From Rallus limicola (lineage: Eukaryota > Chordata > Aves > Gruiformes > Rallidae): 64,000 bases of DNA. Within the stretch, counting starts at the first letter, position 1; every line of letters begins with the position of its first letter. Where the stretch lies: contig JAKCOZ010000267.1 of assembly GCA_022605955.1 (NCBI GenBank), positions 1 to 64,000 on the forward strand, given 5' to 3'. The translations under genes and the position numbers were made by a program. Below, one piece after another: positions 22,491 to 34,548 of this stretch. The notes below the pieces were generated by a model that had not been told where the DNA came from, did no database searches, and was given only the letters and a program-made list of their open reading frames with translations.

Positions 22491-25400
22491 TTCCTTTCAG
22501 GCCTAGCTTCTTTACTTTGGGAGTTATTGCTGGACGTTTAGCATGTTTTGAACTGCAGTCTGCTAGGGCCGAGAAAAGCACCGTAGGAGGTTCCAGGCAT
22601 GTTCCCTCTTTCCAGGCAAAGGAAAAGGATGAGAGCCAAAGTGACAGGGTCTGCTCGTGTGTCCTGTTAGGAGGTTTCAGACAAGCTATGCCTTTCAGGC
22701 CTCGCTTCTTTACTTTGGGAGTTATTGCTGGACGTTTAGCATGTTTTGAACTGCAGTCTGCTAGGGCCGAGAAAAGCACCGTAGGAGGTTCCAGGCATGT
22801 TCCCTCTTTCCAGGCAAAGGAAAAGGCTGAGAGCCAAAGTGACAGGGGCTGCTCGTGTGTCCTGTTAGGAGGTTTCAGACATCTATGCATTTCAGGCCTA
22901 GCTTCTTTATTTTGGGAGTTATTGCTGGACGTTTAGCATGTTTTGAACTGCAGTCTGCTAGGGCCGAGAAAAGCACCGTAGGAGGTTCCAGGCATGTTCC
23001 CTCTTTCCAGGCAAAGGAAAAGGCTGAGAGCCAAAGTGACAGGGTCTGCTCGTGTGTCCTGTTAGGAGGTTTCAGACAAGCTATGCCTTTCAGGCCTCGC
23101 TTCTTTATTTTGGGAGTTATTGCTGGACGTTTAGCATGTTTTGAACTGCAGTCTGCTAGGGCCGAGAAAAGCACTGTAGGAGGTTCCAGGCATGTTCCCT
23201 CTTTCCAGGCAAAGGAAAAGGCTGAGAGCCAAAGTGACAGGGTCTGCTCGTGTGTCCTGTTAGGAGGTTTCAGACAAGCTATGCCTTTCAGGCCTAGCTT
23301 CTTTACTTTGGGAGTTATTGCTGGACGTTTAGCATGTTTTGAACTGCAGTCTGCTAGGGCCGAGAAAAGCACCGTAGGAGGTTCCAGGCATGTTCACTCT
23401 TTCCAGGCAAAGGAAAAGGCTGAGAGCCAAAGTGACAGGGTCTGCTCGTGTGTCCTGTTAGGAGGTTTCAGACAAGCTATTCCTTTCAGGCCTCGCTTCT
23501 TTACTTAGGGAGTTATTGCTGGACGTTTAGCATGTTTTGAACTGCAGTCTGCTAGGGCCGAGAAAAGCACCGTAGGAGGTTCCAGGCATGTTCCCTCTTT
23601 CCAGGCAAAGGAAAAGGCTGAGAGCCAAAGTGACAGGGTCTGCTCGTGTGTCCTGTTAGGAGGTTTCAGACAAGCTATGCCTTTCAGGCCTCGCTTCTTT
23701 ACTTTGGGAGTTATTGCTGGACGTTTAGCATGTTTTGAACTGCAGTCTGCTAGGGCCGAGAAAAGCACCGTAGGAGGTTCCAGGCATGTTCCCTCTTTCC
23801 AGGCAAAGGAAAAGGCTGAGAGCCAAAGTGACAGGGTCTGCTCGTGTGTCCTGTTAGGAGGTTTCAGACAAGCTATGCCTTTCAGGCCTAGCTTCTTTAC
23901 TTTGGGAGTTATTGCTGGACGTTTAGCATGTTTTGAACTGCAGTCTGCTAGGGCCGAGAAAAGCACCGTAGGAGGTTCCAGGCATGTTCCCTCTTTCCAG
24001 GCAAAGGAAAAGGCTGAGAGCCAAAGTGACAGGGTCTGCTGGTGTGTCCTGTTAGGAGGTTTCAGACAAGCTATGCCTTTCAGGCCTAGCTTCTTTACTT
24101 TGGGAGTTATTGCTGGACGTTTAGCATGTTTTGAACTGCAGTCTGCTAGGGCCGAGAAAAGCACCGTAGGAGGTTCCAGGCATGTTCCCTCTTTCCAGGC
24201 AAAGGAAAAGGCTGAGAGCCAAAGTGACAGGGTCTGCTCGTGTGTCCTGTTAGGAGGTTTCAGACAAGCTATGCCTTTCAGGCCTCGCTTCTTTACTTTG
24301 GGAGTTATTGTTGGACGTTTAGCATGTTTTGAACTGCAGTCTGCTAGGGCCGAGAAAAGCACCGTAGGAGGTTCCAGGCATGTTCCCTCTTTCCAGGCAA
24401 AGGAAAAGGCTGAGAGCCAAAGTGACAGGGTCTGCTCGTGTGTCCTGTTAGGAGGTTTCAGACAAGCTATGCCTTTCAGGCCTCGCTTCTTTATTTTGGG
24501 AGTTATTGCTGGACGTTTAGCATGTTTTGAACTGCAGTCTGCTAGGGCCGAGAAAAGCACTGTAGGAGGTTCCAGGCATGTTCCCTCTTTCCAGGCAAAG
24601 GAAAAGGCTGAGAGCCAAAGTGACAGGGTCTGCTCGTGTGTCCTGTTAGGAGGTTTCAGACAAGCTATGCCTTTCAGGCCTAGCTTCTTTACTTTGGGAG
24701 TTATTGCTGGACGTTTAGCATGTTTTGAACTGCAGTCTGCTAGGGCCGAGAAAAGCACCGTAGGAGGTTCCAGGCATGTTCCCTCTTTCCAGGCAAAGGA
24801 AAAGGCTGAGAGCCAAAGTGACAGGGTCTGCTTGTGTGTCCTGTTAGGAGGTTTCAGACAAGCTATGCCTTTCAGTCCTAGCTTCTTTACTTTGGGAGTT
24901 ATTGCTGGACGTTTAGCATGTTTTGAACTGCAGTCTGCTAGGGCCGAGAAAAGCACCGTAGGAGGTTCCAGGCATGTTCCCTCTTTCCAGGCAAAGGAAA
25001 AGGCTGAGAGCCAAAGTGACAGGGGCTGCTCGTGTGTCCTGTTAGGAGGTTTCAGACAAGCTATGCCTTTCAGGCCTAGCTTCTTTACTTTGGGAGTTAT
25101 TGCTGGACGTTTAGCATGTTTTGAACTGCAGTCTTCTAGGGCCGAGAAAAGCACTGTAGGAGGTTCCAGGCATGTTCCCTCTTTCCAGGCAAAGGAAAAG
25201 GCTGAGAGCCAAAGTGACAGGGGCTGCTCGTGTGTCCTGTTAGGAGGTTTCAGACAAGCTATGCCTTTCAGGCCTAGCTTCTTTACTTTGGGAGTTATTG
25301 CTGGACGTTTAGCATGTTTTGAACTGCAGTCTGCTAGGGCCGAGAAAAGCACCGTAGGAGGTTCCAGGCATGTTCCCTCTTTCCAGGCAAAGGAAAAGGC

Positions 25401-26400
25401 TGAGAGCCAAAGTGACAGGGTCTGCTTGTGTGTCCTGTTAGGAGGTTTCAGACAAGCTATGCCTTTCAGGCCTCGCTTCTTTACTTTGGGAGTTATTGCT
25501 GGACGTTTAGCATGTTTTGAACTGCAGTCTGCTAGGGCCGAGAAAAGCATTGTAGGAGGTTCCAGGCATGTTCCCTCTTTCCAGGCAAAGGAAAAGGCTG
25601 AGAGCCAAAGTGACAGGGTCTGCTCGTGTGTCCTGTTAGGAGGTTTCAGACAAGCTATGCCTTTCAGGCCTAGCTTCTTTACTTTGGGAGTTATTGCTGG
25701 ACGTTTAGTATGTTTTGAACTGCAGTCTGCTAGGGCCGAGAAAAGCACCGTAGGAGGTTCCAGGCATGTTCCCTCTTTCCAGGCAAAGGAAAAGGCTGAG
25801 AGCCAAAGTGACAGGGTCTGCTCATGTGTCCTGTTAGGAGGTTTCAGACAAGCTATGCCTTTCAGGCCTAGCTTCTTTACTTTGGGAGTTATTGCTGGAC
25901 GTTTAGCATGTTTTGAACTGCAGTCTGCTAGGGCCGAGAAAAGCACCGTAGGAGGTTCCAGGCATGTTCCCTCTTTCCAGGCAAAGGAAAAGGCTGAGAG
26001 CCAAAGTGACAGGGTCTGCTCGTGTGTCCTGTTAGGAGGTTTCAGACAAGCTATGCCTTTCAGGCCTAGCTTCTTTACTTTGGGAGTTATTGCTGGACCT
26101 TTAGTATGTTTTGAACTGCAGTCTGCTAGGGCCGAGAAAAGCACCGTAGGAGGTTCCAGGCATGTTCCCTCTTTCCAGGCAAAGGAAAAGGCTGAGAGCC
26201 AAAGTGACAGGGTCTGCTCATGTGTCCTGTTAGGAGGTTTCAGACAATCTATGCCTTTCAGGCCTAGCTTCTTTACTTTGGGAGTTATTGCTGGACGTTT
26301 AGCATGTTTTGAACTGCAGTCTGCTAGGGCCGAGAAAAGCACCGTAGGAGGTTCCAGGCATGTTCCCTCTTTCCAGGCAAAGGAAAAGGCTGAGAGCCAA
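22491..26400 (-). repeat. Heterogeneous inverted units, ctcgtgtg type
   Basis: About 20 units, mostly keeping the CpG in ctcgtgtg, with scattered cttgtgtg units (24832, 25424). Unit variants include ctattcctt (about 22489 and 23479), tttattttg (22908, 23106, 24491), gttggacg (24310), ggtgtgtcc (24041), ctgcagtcttct (25130), gcattgtagg (25548) and tagtatg (25707, 26103). Two pairs, 23106/24491 (tttattttg) and 23173/24558 (cactgtagg), both lie 1385-1386 bp apart, hinting at a weak 7-unit order. A 1-bp deletion with gacatctatgcat lies at 22881. Confidence 0.75.
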
Positions 26401-27030
26401 AGTGAAAGGGTGTGGTCGTGTGTCCTGTTAGAAGGTTTCAGACAAGCTATGCCTTTCAGGCCTAGCTTCTTTACTTTGGGAGTTATTGCTGGACGTTTAG
26501 CATGTTTTGAACTGCAGTCTGCTAGGGCCGAGAAAAGCACCGTAGGAGGTTCCAGGCATGTTCCCTCTTTCCAGGCAAAGGAAAAGGCTGAGAGCCAAAG
26601 TGACAGGGTCTGCTCGTGTGTCCTGTTAGGAGGTTTCAGACAAGCTATGCCTTTCAGGCCTAGCTTCTTTACTTTGGGAGTTATTGCTGGACGTTTAGCA
26701 TGTTTTGAACTGCAGTCTGCTAGGGCCGAGAAAAGCACCGTAGGAGCTTCCAGGCATGTTCCCTCTTTCGGGGCAAAGGAAAAGGCTGAGAGCCAAAGTG
26801 ACAGGGTCTGCTCGTGTGTCCTGTTAGGAGGTTTCAGACAAGCTATGACTTTCAGTCCTAGCTTCTTTACTTTGGGAGTTATTGCTGGACGTTTAGCATG
26901 TTTTGAACTGCAGTCTGCTAGGGCCGAGAAAAGCACCGTAGGAGGTTCCAGGCATGTTCCCTCTTTCCAGGCAAAGGAAAAGGCTGAGAGCCAAAGTGAC
27001 AGGGTCTGCTCGTGTGTCCTGTTAGGAGGT
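26401..27030 (-). repeat. Marked units shared with 51.5-52.9 kb
   Basis: Carries gtgtggtcg with gttagaagg (26410-26435), found again at 51548-51573. It also carries gagcttcc with tttcggggc (26745-26775), found again at 52873-52900. The marker ctatgactttc near 26849 recurs near 51984 and 52187. These rare variants show segmental relationship between the two regions. Confidence 0.8.
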
Positions 27031-28620
27031 TTCAGACAACTATGCCTTTCAGGCCTAGCTTCTTTACTTTGGGAGTTATTGCTGGACGTTTAGCATGTTT
27101 TGAACTGCAGTCTGCTAGGGCCGAGAAAAGCACCGTAGGAGGTTCCAGGCATGTTCCCTCTTTCCAGGCAAAGGAAAAGGCTGAGAGCCAAAGTGACAGG
27201 GTCTGCTCGTGTGTCCTGTTAGGAGGTTTCAGACAAGCTATGCCTTTCAGGCCTCGCTTCTTTACTTTGGGAGTTATTGCTGGACGTTTAGCATGTTTTG
27301 AACTGCAGTCTGCTAGGGCCGAGAAAAGCACCGTAGGAGGTTCCAGGCATGTTCCCTCTTTCCAGGCAAAGGAAAAGGCTGAGAGCCAAAGTGACAGGGT
27401 CTGCTCGTGTGTCCTGTTAGGAGGTTTCAGACAAGCTATGCCTTTCATGCCTAGCTTCTTTACTTTGGGAGTTATTGCTGGACGTTTAGCATGTTTTGAA
27501 CTGCAGTCTGCTAGGGCCGAGAAAAGCACCGTAGGAGGTTCCAGGCATGTTCCCTCTTTCCAGGCAAAGGAAAAGGCTGAGAGCCAAAGTGACAGGGTGT
27601 GCTCGTGTGTCCTGTTAGGAGGTTTCAGACAAGCTATGCCTTTCAGGCCTAGCTTCTTTACTTTGGGAGTTATTGCTGGACGTTTAGCATGTTTTGAACT
27701 GCAGTCTGCTAGGGCCGAGAAAAGCACCGTAGGAGGTTCCAGGCATGTTCCCTCTTTCCAGGCAAAGGAAAAGGCTGAGAGCCAAAGTGACAGGGTCTGC
27801 TCGTGTGTCCTGTTAGGAGGTTTCAGACAACTATGCCTTTCAGGCCTAGCTTCTTTACTTTGGGAGTTATTGCTGGACGTTTAGCATGTTTTGAACTGCA
27901 GTCTGCTAGGGCCGAGAAAAGCACCGTAGGAGGTTCCAGGCATGTTCCCTCTTTCCAGGCAAAGGAAAAGGCTGAGAGCCAAAGTGACAGGGTCTGCTTG
28001 TGTGTCCTGTTAGGAGGTTTCAGACAAGCTATGCCTTTCAGGCCTAGCTTCTTTACTTTGGGAGTTATTGCTGGACGTTTAGCATGTTTTGAACTGCAGT
28101 CTGCTAGGGCCGAGAAAAGCACCGTAGGAGGTTCCAGGCATGTTCCCTCTTTCCAGGCAAAGGAAAAGGCTGAGAGCCAAAGTGACAGGTTCTGCTCGTG
28201 TGTCCTGTTAGGAGGTTTCAGACAAGCTATGCCTTTCAGGCCTAGCTTCTTTACTTTGGGAGTTATTGCTGGACGTTTAGCATGTTTTGAACTGCAGTCT
28301 GCTAGGGCCGAGAAAAGCACCGTAGGAGGTTCCAGGCATGTTCCCTCTTTCCAGGCAAAGGAAAAGGCTGAGAGCCAAAGTGACAGGGTCTGCTTGTGTG
28401 TCCTGTTAGGAGGTTTCAGACAAGCTATGCCTTTCAGGCCTCGCTTCTTTACTTTGGGAGTTATTGCTGGACGTTTAGCATGTTTTGAACTGCAGTCTGC
28501 TAGGGCCGAGAAAAGAACCGTAGGAGGTTCCAGGCATGTTCCCTCTTTCCAGGCAAAGGAAAAGGCTGAGAGCCAAAGTGACAGGGGCTGCTCGTGTGTC
28601 CTGTTAGGAGGTTTCAGACA
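27031..28620 (-). repeat. Three deletion-marked units at exact four-monomer spacing
   Basis: The sequence acaactatg (acaagctatg elsewhere, a 1-bp deletion) ends the first two of these intervals and starts the next, at about 27039, 27830 and 28621. The spacings are 791 and 791 bp, that is four units minus the 1-bp deletion. The units between them are not the same in each interval, so this is either a partly decayed 4-mer HOR or repeated transfer of the marked unit. The same deletion recurs at 48814 and 52375. Confidence 0.8.
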
Positions 28621-31024
28621 ACTATGCCTTTCAGGCCTAGCTTCTTTACTTTGGGAGTTATTGCTGGACGTTTAGCATGTTTTGAACTGCAGTCTGCTAG
28701 GGCCGAGAAAAGCACTGTAGGAGGTTCCAGGCATGTTCCCTCTTTCCAGGCAAAGGAAAAGGCTGAGAGCCAAAGTGACAGGGTCTGCTCGTGTGTCCTG
28801 TTAGGAGGTTTCAGACAAGCTATGCCTTTCAGTCCTAGCTTCTTTACTTTGGGAGTTATTGCTGGACGTTTAGCATGTTTTGAACTGCAGTCTGCTAGGG
28901 CCGAGAAAAGCACCGTAGGAGGTTCCAGGCATGTTCCCTCTTTCCAGGCAAAGGAAAAGGCTGAGAGCCAAAGTGACAGGGTCTGCTTGTGTGTCCTGTT
29001 CGGAGGTTTCAGACAAGCTATGCCTTTCATGCCTATCTTCTTTACTTTGGGAGTTATTGCTGGACATTTAGCATGTTTTGAACTGCAGTCTGCTAGGGCC
29101 GAGAAAAGCACCGTAGGAGGTTCCAGGCATGTTCCCTCTTTCCAGGCAAAGGAAAAGGCTGAGAGCCAAAGTGACAGGGTCTGCTTGTGTGTCCTGTTAG
29201 GAGGTTTCAGACAAGCTATGCCTTTCAGTCCTAGCTTCTTTACTTAGGGAGTTATTGCTGGACGTTTAGCATGTTTTGAACTGCAGTCTGCTAGGGCCGA
29301 GAAAAGCACCGTAGGAGGTTCCAGGCATGTTCCCTCTTTCCAGGCAAAGGAAAAGGCTGAGAACCAAAGTGACAGGGTCTGCTTGTGTGTCCTGTTAGGA
29401 GGTTTCAGACAAGCTATGCCTTTCATGCCTAGCTTCTTTACTTTGGGAGTTATTGCTGGACGTTTAGCATGTTTTGAACTGCAGTCTGCTAGGGCCGAGA
29501 AAAGCACCGTAGGAGGTTCCAGGCATGTTCCCTCTTTCCAGGCAAAGGAAAAGGCTGAGAGCCAAAGTGACAGGGTCTGCTTGTGTGTCCTGTTAGGAGG
29601 TTTCAGACAAGCTATGCCTTTCAGTCCTAGCTTCTTTACTTTGGGAGTTATTGCTGGACGTTTAGCATGTTTTGAACTGCAGTCTGCTAGGGCCGAGAAA
29701 AGCACTGTAGGAGGTTCCAGGCATGTTCCCTCTTTCCAGGCAAAGGAAAAGGCTGAGAGCCAAAGTGACAGGGTCTGCTTGTGTGTCCTGTTAGGAGGTT
29801 TCAGACAAGCTATGCCTTTCAGTCCTAGCTTCTTTACTTTGGGAGTTATTGCTGGACGTTTAGCATGTATTGAACTGCAGTCTGCTAGGGCCGAGAAAAG
29901 CACCGTAGGAGGTTCCAGGCATGTTCCCTCTTTCCAGGCAAAGGAAAAGGCTGAGAGCCAAAGTGACAGGGTCTGCTTGTGTGTCCTGTTAGGAGGTTTC
30001 AGACAAGCTATGCCTTTCAGTCCTAGCTTCTTTACTTTGGGAGTTATTGCTGGACGTTTAGCATGTTTTGAACTGCAGTCTGCTAGGGCCGAGAAAAGCA
30101 CCGTAGGAGGTTCCAGGCATGTTCCCTCTTTCCAGGCAAAGGAAAAGGCTGAGAGCCAAAGTGACAGCGGCTGCTTGTGTGTCCTGTTAGGAGGTTTCAG
30201 ACAAGCTATGCCTTTCAGTCCTAGCTTCTTTACTTTGGGAGTTATTGCTGGACGTTTAGCATTTTTGAACTGCAGTCTGCTAGGGCCGAGAAAAGCACCG
30301 TAGGAGGTTCCAGGCATGTTCCCTCTTTCCAGGCAAAGGAAAAGGCTGAGAGCCAAAGTGACAGCGGCTGCTTGTGTGTCCTGTTAGGAGGTTTCAGACA
30401 AGCTATGCCTTTCAGGCCTAGCTTCTTTACTTTGGGAGTTATTCCTGGACGTTTAGCATGTTTTGAACTGCAGTCTGCTAGGGCCGAGAAAAGCACTGTA
30501 GGAGGTTCCAGGCATGTTCCCTCTTTCCAGGCAAAGGAAAAGGCTGAGAGCCAAAGTGACAGGGTCTGCTTGTGTGTCCTGTTAGGAGGTTTCAGACAAG
30601 CTATGCCTTTCAGTCCTAGCTTCTTTACTTTGGGAGTTATTGCTGGACGTTTAGCATGTTTTGAACTGCAGTCTGCTAGGGCCGAGAAAAGCACCGTAGG
30701 AGGTTCCAGGCATGTTCCCTCTTTCCAGGCAAAGGAAAAGGCTGAGAGCCAAAGTGACAGGGTCTGCTTGTGTGTCCTGTTAGGAGGTTTCAGACAAGCT
30801 ATGCCTTTCATGCCTAGCTTCTTTACTTTGGGAGTTATTGCTGGACGTTTAGCATGTTTTGAACTGCAGTCTGCTAGGGCCGAGAAAAGCACCGTAGGAG
30901 GTTCCAGGCATGTTCCCTCTTTCCAGGCAAAGGAAAAGGCTGAGAGCCAAAGTGACAGGGTCTGCTTGTGTGTCCTGTTAGGAGGTTTCAGACAAGCTAT
31001 GCCTTTCAGTCCTAGCTTCTTTAC
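28621..31024 (-). repeat. Segment related to 48.8-51.2 kb
   Basis: Ordered rare markers: acaactatg (28621), catgcctatc with gctggacattt (29028-29068), tttacttag (29240), a 1-bp deletion giving agcattttt (30258) and gacagcggc (30165 and 30360). The same order (acaactatg, catgcctatc/gctggacattt, tttacttag, agcattttt, gacagcggc) occurs at 48814, 49420-49460, 49631, 51043 and 51147. Intervals differ by whole units (tttacttag to agcattttt is 1018 versus 1412 bp, two units longer in the second minus a 1-bp deletion), so monomers were gained or lost after duplication. From 28984 onward nearly all units are of the cttgtgtg type. Confidence 0.82.
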
Positions 31025-31974
31025 TTAGGGAGTTATTGCTGGACGTTTAGCATGTTTTGAACTGCAGTCTGCTAGGGCCGAGAAAAGCACCGTAGGAGGT
31101 TCCAGGCATGTTCCCTCTTTCCAGGCAAAGGAAAAGGCTGAGAGCCAAAGTGACAGGGTCTGCTTGTGTGTCCTGTTAGGAGGTTTCAGACAAGCTATGC
31201 CTTTCAGTCCTAGCTTCTTTACTTTGGGAGTTATTGCTGGACGTTTAGCATGTTTTGAACTGCAGTCTGCTAGGGCCGAGAAAAGCACCGTAGGAGGTTC
31301 CAGGCATGTTCCCTCTTTCCAGGCAAAGGAAAAGGCTGAGAGCCAAAGTGACAGGGTCTGCTTGTGTGTCCTGTTAGGAGGTTTCAGACAAGCTATGCCT
31401 TTCAGTCCTAGCTTCTTTACTTTGGGAGTTATTGCTGGACGTTTAGCATGTTTTGAACTGCAGTCTGCTAGGGCCGAGAAAAGCACCGTAGGAGGTTCCA
31501 GGCATGTTCCCTCTTTCCAGGCAAAGGAAAAGGCTGAGAGCCAAAGTGACAGGGTCTGCTTGTGTGTCCTGTTAGGAGGTTTCAGACAAGCTATGCCTTT
31601 CATGCCTAGCTTCTTTACTTTGGGAGTTATTGCTGGACGTTTAGCATGTTTTGAACTGCAGTCTGCTAGGGCCGAGAAAAGCACCGTAGGAGGTACCAGG
31701 CATGTTCCCTCTTTCCAGGCAAAGGAAAAGGCTGAGAGCCAAAGTGACAGGGTCTGCTTGTGTGTCCTGTTAGGAGGTTTCAGACAAGCTATGCCTTTCA
31801 TGCCTAGCTTCTTTACTTTGGGAGTTATTGCTGGACGTTTAGCATGTTTTGAACTGCAGTCTGCTAGGGCCGAGAAAAGCACCGTAGGAGGTTCCAGGCA
31901 TGTTCCCTCTTTCCAGGCAAAGGAAAAGGCTGAGAGCCAAAGTGACAGGGTCTGCTTGTGTGTCCTGTTAGGAG

Positions 31975-33355
31975 GTTTCAGACAAGCTATGCCTTTCAGT
32001 CCTAGCTTCTTTACTTTGGGAGTTATTGCTGGACGTTTAGCATGTTTTGAACTGCAGTCTGCTAGGGCCGAGAAAAGCACCGTAGGAGGTTCCAGGCATG
32101 TTCCCTCTTTCCAGGCAAAGGAAAAGGCTGAGAGCCAAAGTGACAGGGTCTGTTTGTGTGTCCTGTTAGGAGGTTTCAGACAAGCTATGCCTTTCATGCC
32201 TAGCTTCTTTACTTTGGGAGTTATTGCTGGACGTTTAGCATGTTTTGAACTGCAGTCTGCTAGGGCCGAGAAAAGCACCGTAGGAGGTTCCAGGCATGTT
32301 CCCTCTTTCCAGGCAAAGGAAAAGGCTGAGAGCCAAAGTGACAGGGTCTGCTTGTGTGTCCTGTTAGGAGGTTTCAGACAAGCTATGCCTTTCAGACCTA
32401 GCTTCTTTACTTTGGGAGTTATTGCTGGACGTTTAGCATGTTTTGAACTGCAGTCTGCTAGGGCCGAGAAAAGCACCGTAGGAGGTTCCAGGCATGTTCC
32501 CTCTTTCCAGGCAAAGGAAAAGGCTGAGAGCCAAAGTGACAGGGTCTGCTTGTGTGTCCTGTTAGGAGGTTTCAGACAAGCTATGCCTTTCAGTCCTAGC
32601 TTCTTTACTTTGGGAGTTATTGCTGGACGTTTAGCATGTTTTGAACTGCAGTCTGCTAGGGCCGAGAAAAGCACCGTAGGAGGTTCCAGGCATGTTCCCT
32701 CTTTCCAGGCAAAGGAAAAGGCTGAGAGCCAAAGTGACAGGGTCTGCTTGTGTGTCCTGTTAGGAGGTTTCAGACAAGCTATGCCTTTCAGTCCTAGCTT
32801 CTTTACTTTGGGAGTTATTGCTGGACGTTTAGCATGTTTTGAACTGCAGTCTGCTAGGGCCGAGAAAAGCACCGTAGGAGGTTCCAGGCATGTTCCCTCT
32901 TTCCAGGCAAAGGAAAAGGCTGAGAGCCAAAGTGACAGGGTCTGCTTGTGTGTCCGGTTAGGAGGTTTCAGACAAGCTATGCCTTTCAGGCCTAGCTTCT
33001 TTACTTTGGGAGTTATTGCTGGACGTTTAGCATGTTTTGAACTGCAGTCTGCTAGGGCCGAGAAAAGCACCGAAGGAGGTTCCAGGAATGTTCCCTCTTT
33101 CCAGGCAGAGGAAAAGGCTGAGAGCCAAAGTGACAGGGTCTGCTTGTGTGTCCTGTTAGGAGGTTTCAGACAAGCTATGCCTTTCAGTCCTAGCTTCTTT
33201 ACTTTGGGAGTTATTGCTGGACGTTTAGCATGTTTTGAACTGCAGTCTGCTAGGGCCGAGAAAAGCACCGTAGGAGGTTCCAGGCATGTTCCCTCTTTCC
33301 AGGCAAAGGAAAAGGCTGAGAGCCAAAGTGACAGGGTCTGCTTGTGTGTCCTGTT
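31975..33355 (-). repeat. Seven-monomer block, copy 1
   Basis: Unit order by the bases after ctttca: gtcc, tgcc, gacc (32395), gtcc, gtcc, ggcc carrying tccggttagg (32954) with ggaatgttcc and ggcagagg (33085-33108), then gtcc. Copies lie 2574 bp (13 units) downstream and 22369 bp downstream. Copy 1 also has tctgtttgtg at 32151, which is shared only with the distant copy (54520), so these two are closer to each other than to the nearer copy. Confidence 0.85.
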
Positions 33356-34548
33356 AGGAGGTTTCAGACAAGCTATGCCTTTCAGGCCTAGCTTCTTTAC
33401 TTTGGGAGTTATTGCTGGACGTTTAGCATGTTTTGAACTGCAGTCTGCTAGGGCCGAGAAAAGCACCGTAGGAGGTTCCAGGCATGTTCCCTCTTTCCAG
33501 GCAAAGGAAAAGGCTGAGAGCCAAAGTGACAGGGTCTGCTTGTGTGTCCTGTTAGGAGGTTTCAGACAAGCTATGCCTTTCAGGCCTAGCTTCTTTACTT
33601 TGGGAGTTATTGCTGGACGTTTAGCATGTTTTGAACTGCAGTCTGCTAGGGCCGAGAAAAGCACCGTAGGAGGTTCCAGGCATGTTCCCTCTTTCCAGGC
33701 AAAGGAAAAGGCTGAGAGCCAAAGTGACAGGGGCTGCTTGTGTGTCCTGTTAGGAGGTTTCAGACAAGCTATGCCTTTCATGCCTAGCTTCTTTACTTTG
33801 GGAGTTATTGCTGGACGTTTAGCATGTTTTGAACTGCAGTCTGCTAGGGCCGAGAAAAGCACCGTAGGAGGTTCCAGGCATGTTCCCTCTTTCCAGGCAA
33901 AGGAAAAGGCTGAGAGCCAAAGTGACAGGGTCTGCTTGTGTGTCCTGTTAGGAGGTTTCAGACAAGCTATGCCTTTCAGTCCTAGCTTCTTTACTTTGGG
34001 AGTTATTGCTGGAGGTTTAGCATGTTTTGAACTGCAGTCTGCTAGGGCCGAGAAAAGCACCGTAGGAGGTTCCAGGCATGTTCCCTCTTTCCAGGCAAAG
34101 GAAAAGGCTGAGAGCCAAAGTGACAGGGTCTGCTTGTGTGTCCTGTTAGGAGGTTTCAGACAAGCTATGCCTTTCAGTCCTAGCTTCTTTACTTTGGGAG
34201 TTATTGCTGGACGTTTAGCATGTTTTGAACTGCAGTCTGCTAGGGCCGAGAAAAGCACCGTAGGAGGTTCCAGGCATGTTCCCTCTTTCCAGGCAAAGGA
34301 AAAGGCTGAGAGCCAAAGTGACAGGGTCTGCTTGTGTGTCCTGTTAGGAGGTTTCAGACAAGCTATGCCTTTCAGGCCTAGCTTCTTTACTTTGGGAGTT
34401 ATTGCTGGACGTTTAGCATGTTTTGAACTGCAGTCTGCTAGGGCCGAGAAAAGCACCGTAGGAGGTTCCAGGCATGTTCCCTCTTTCCAGGCAAAGGAAA
34501 AGGCTGAGAGCCAAAGTGACAGGGTCTGCTTGTGTGTCCTGTTAGGAG

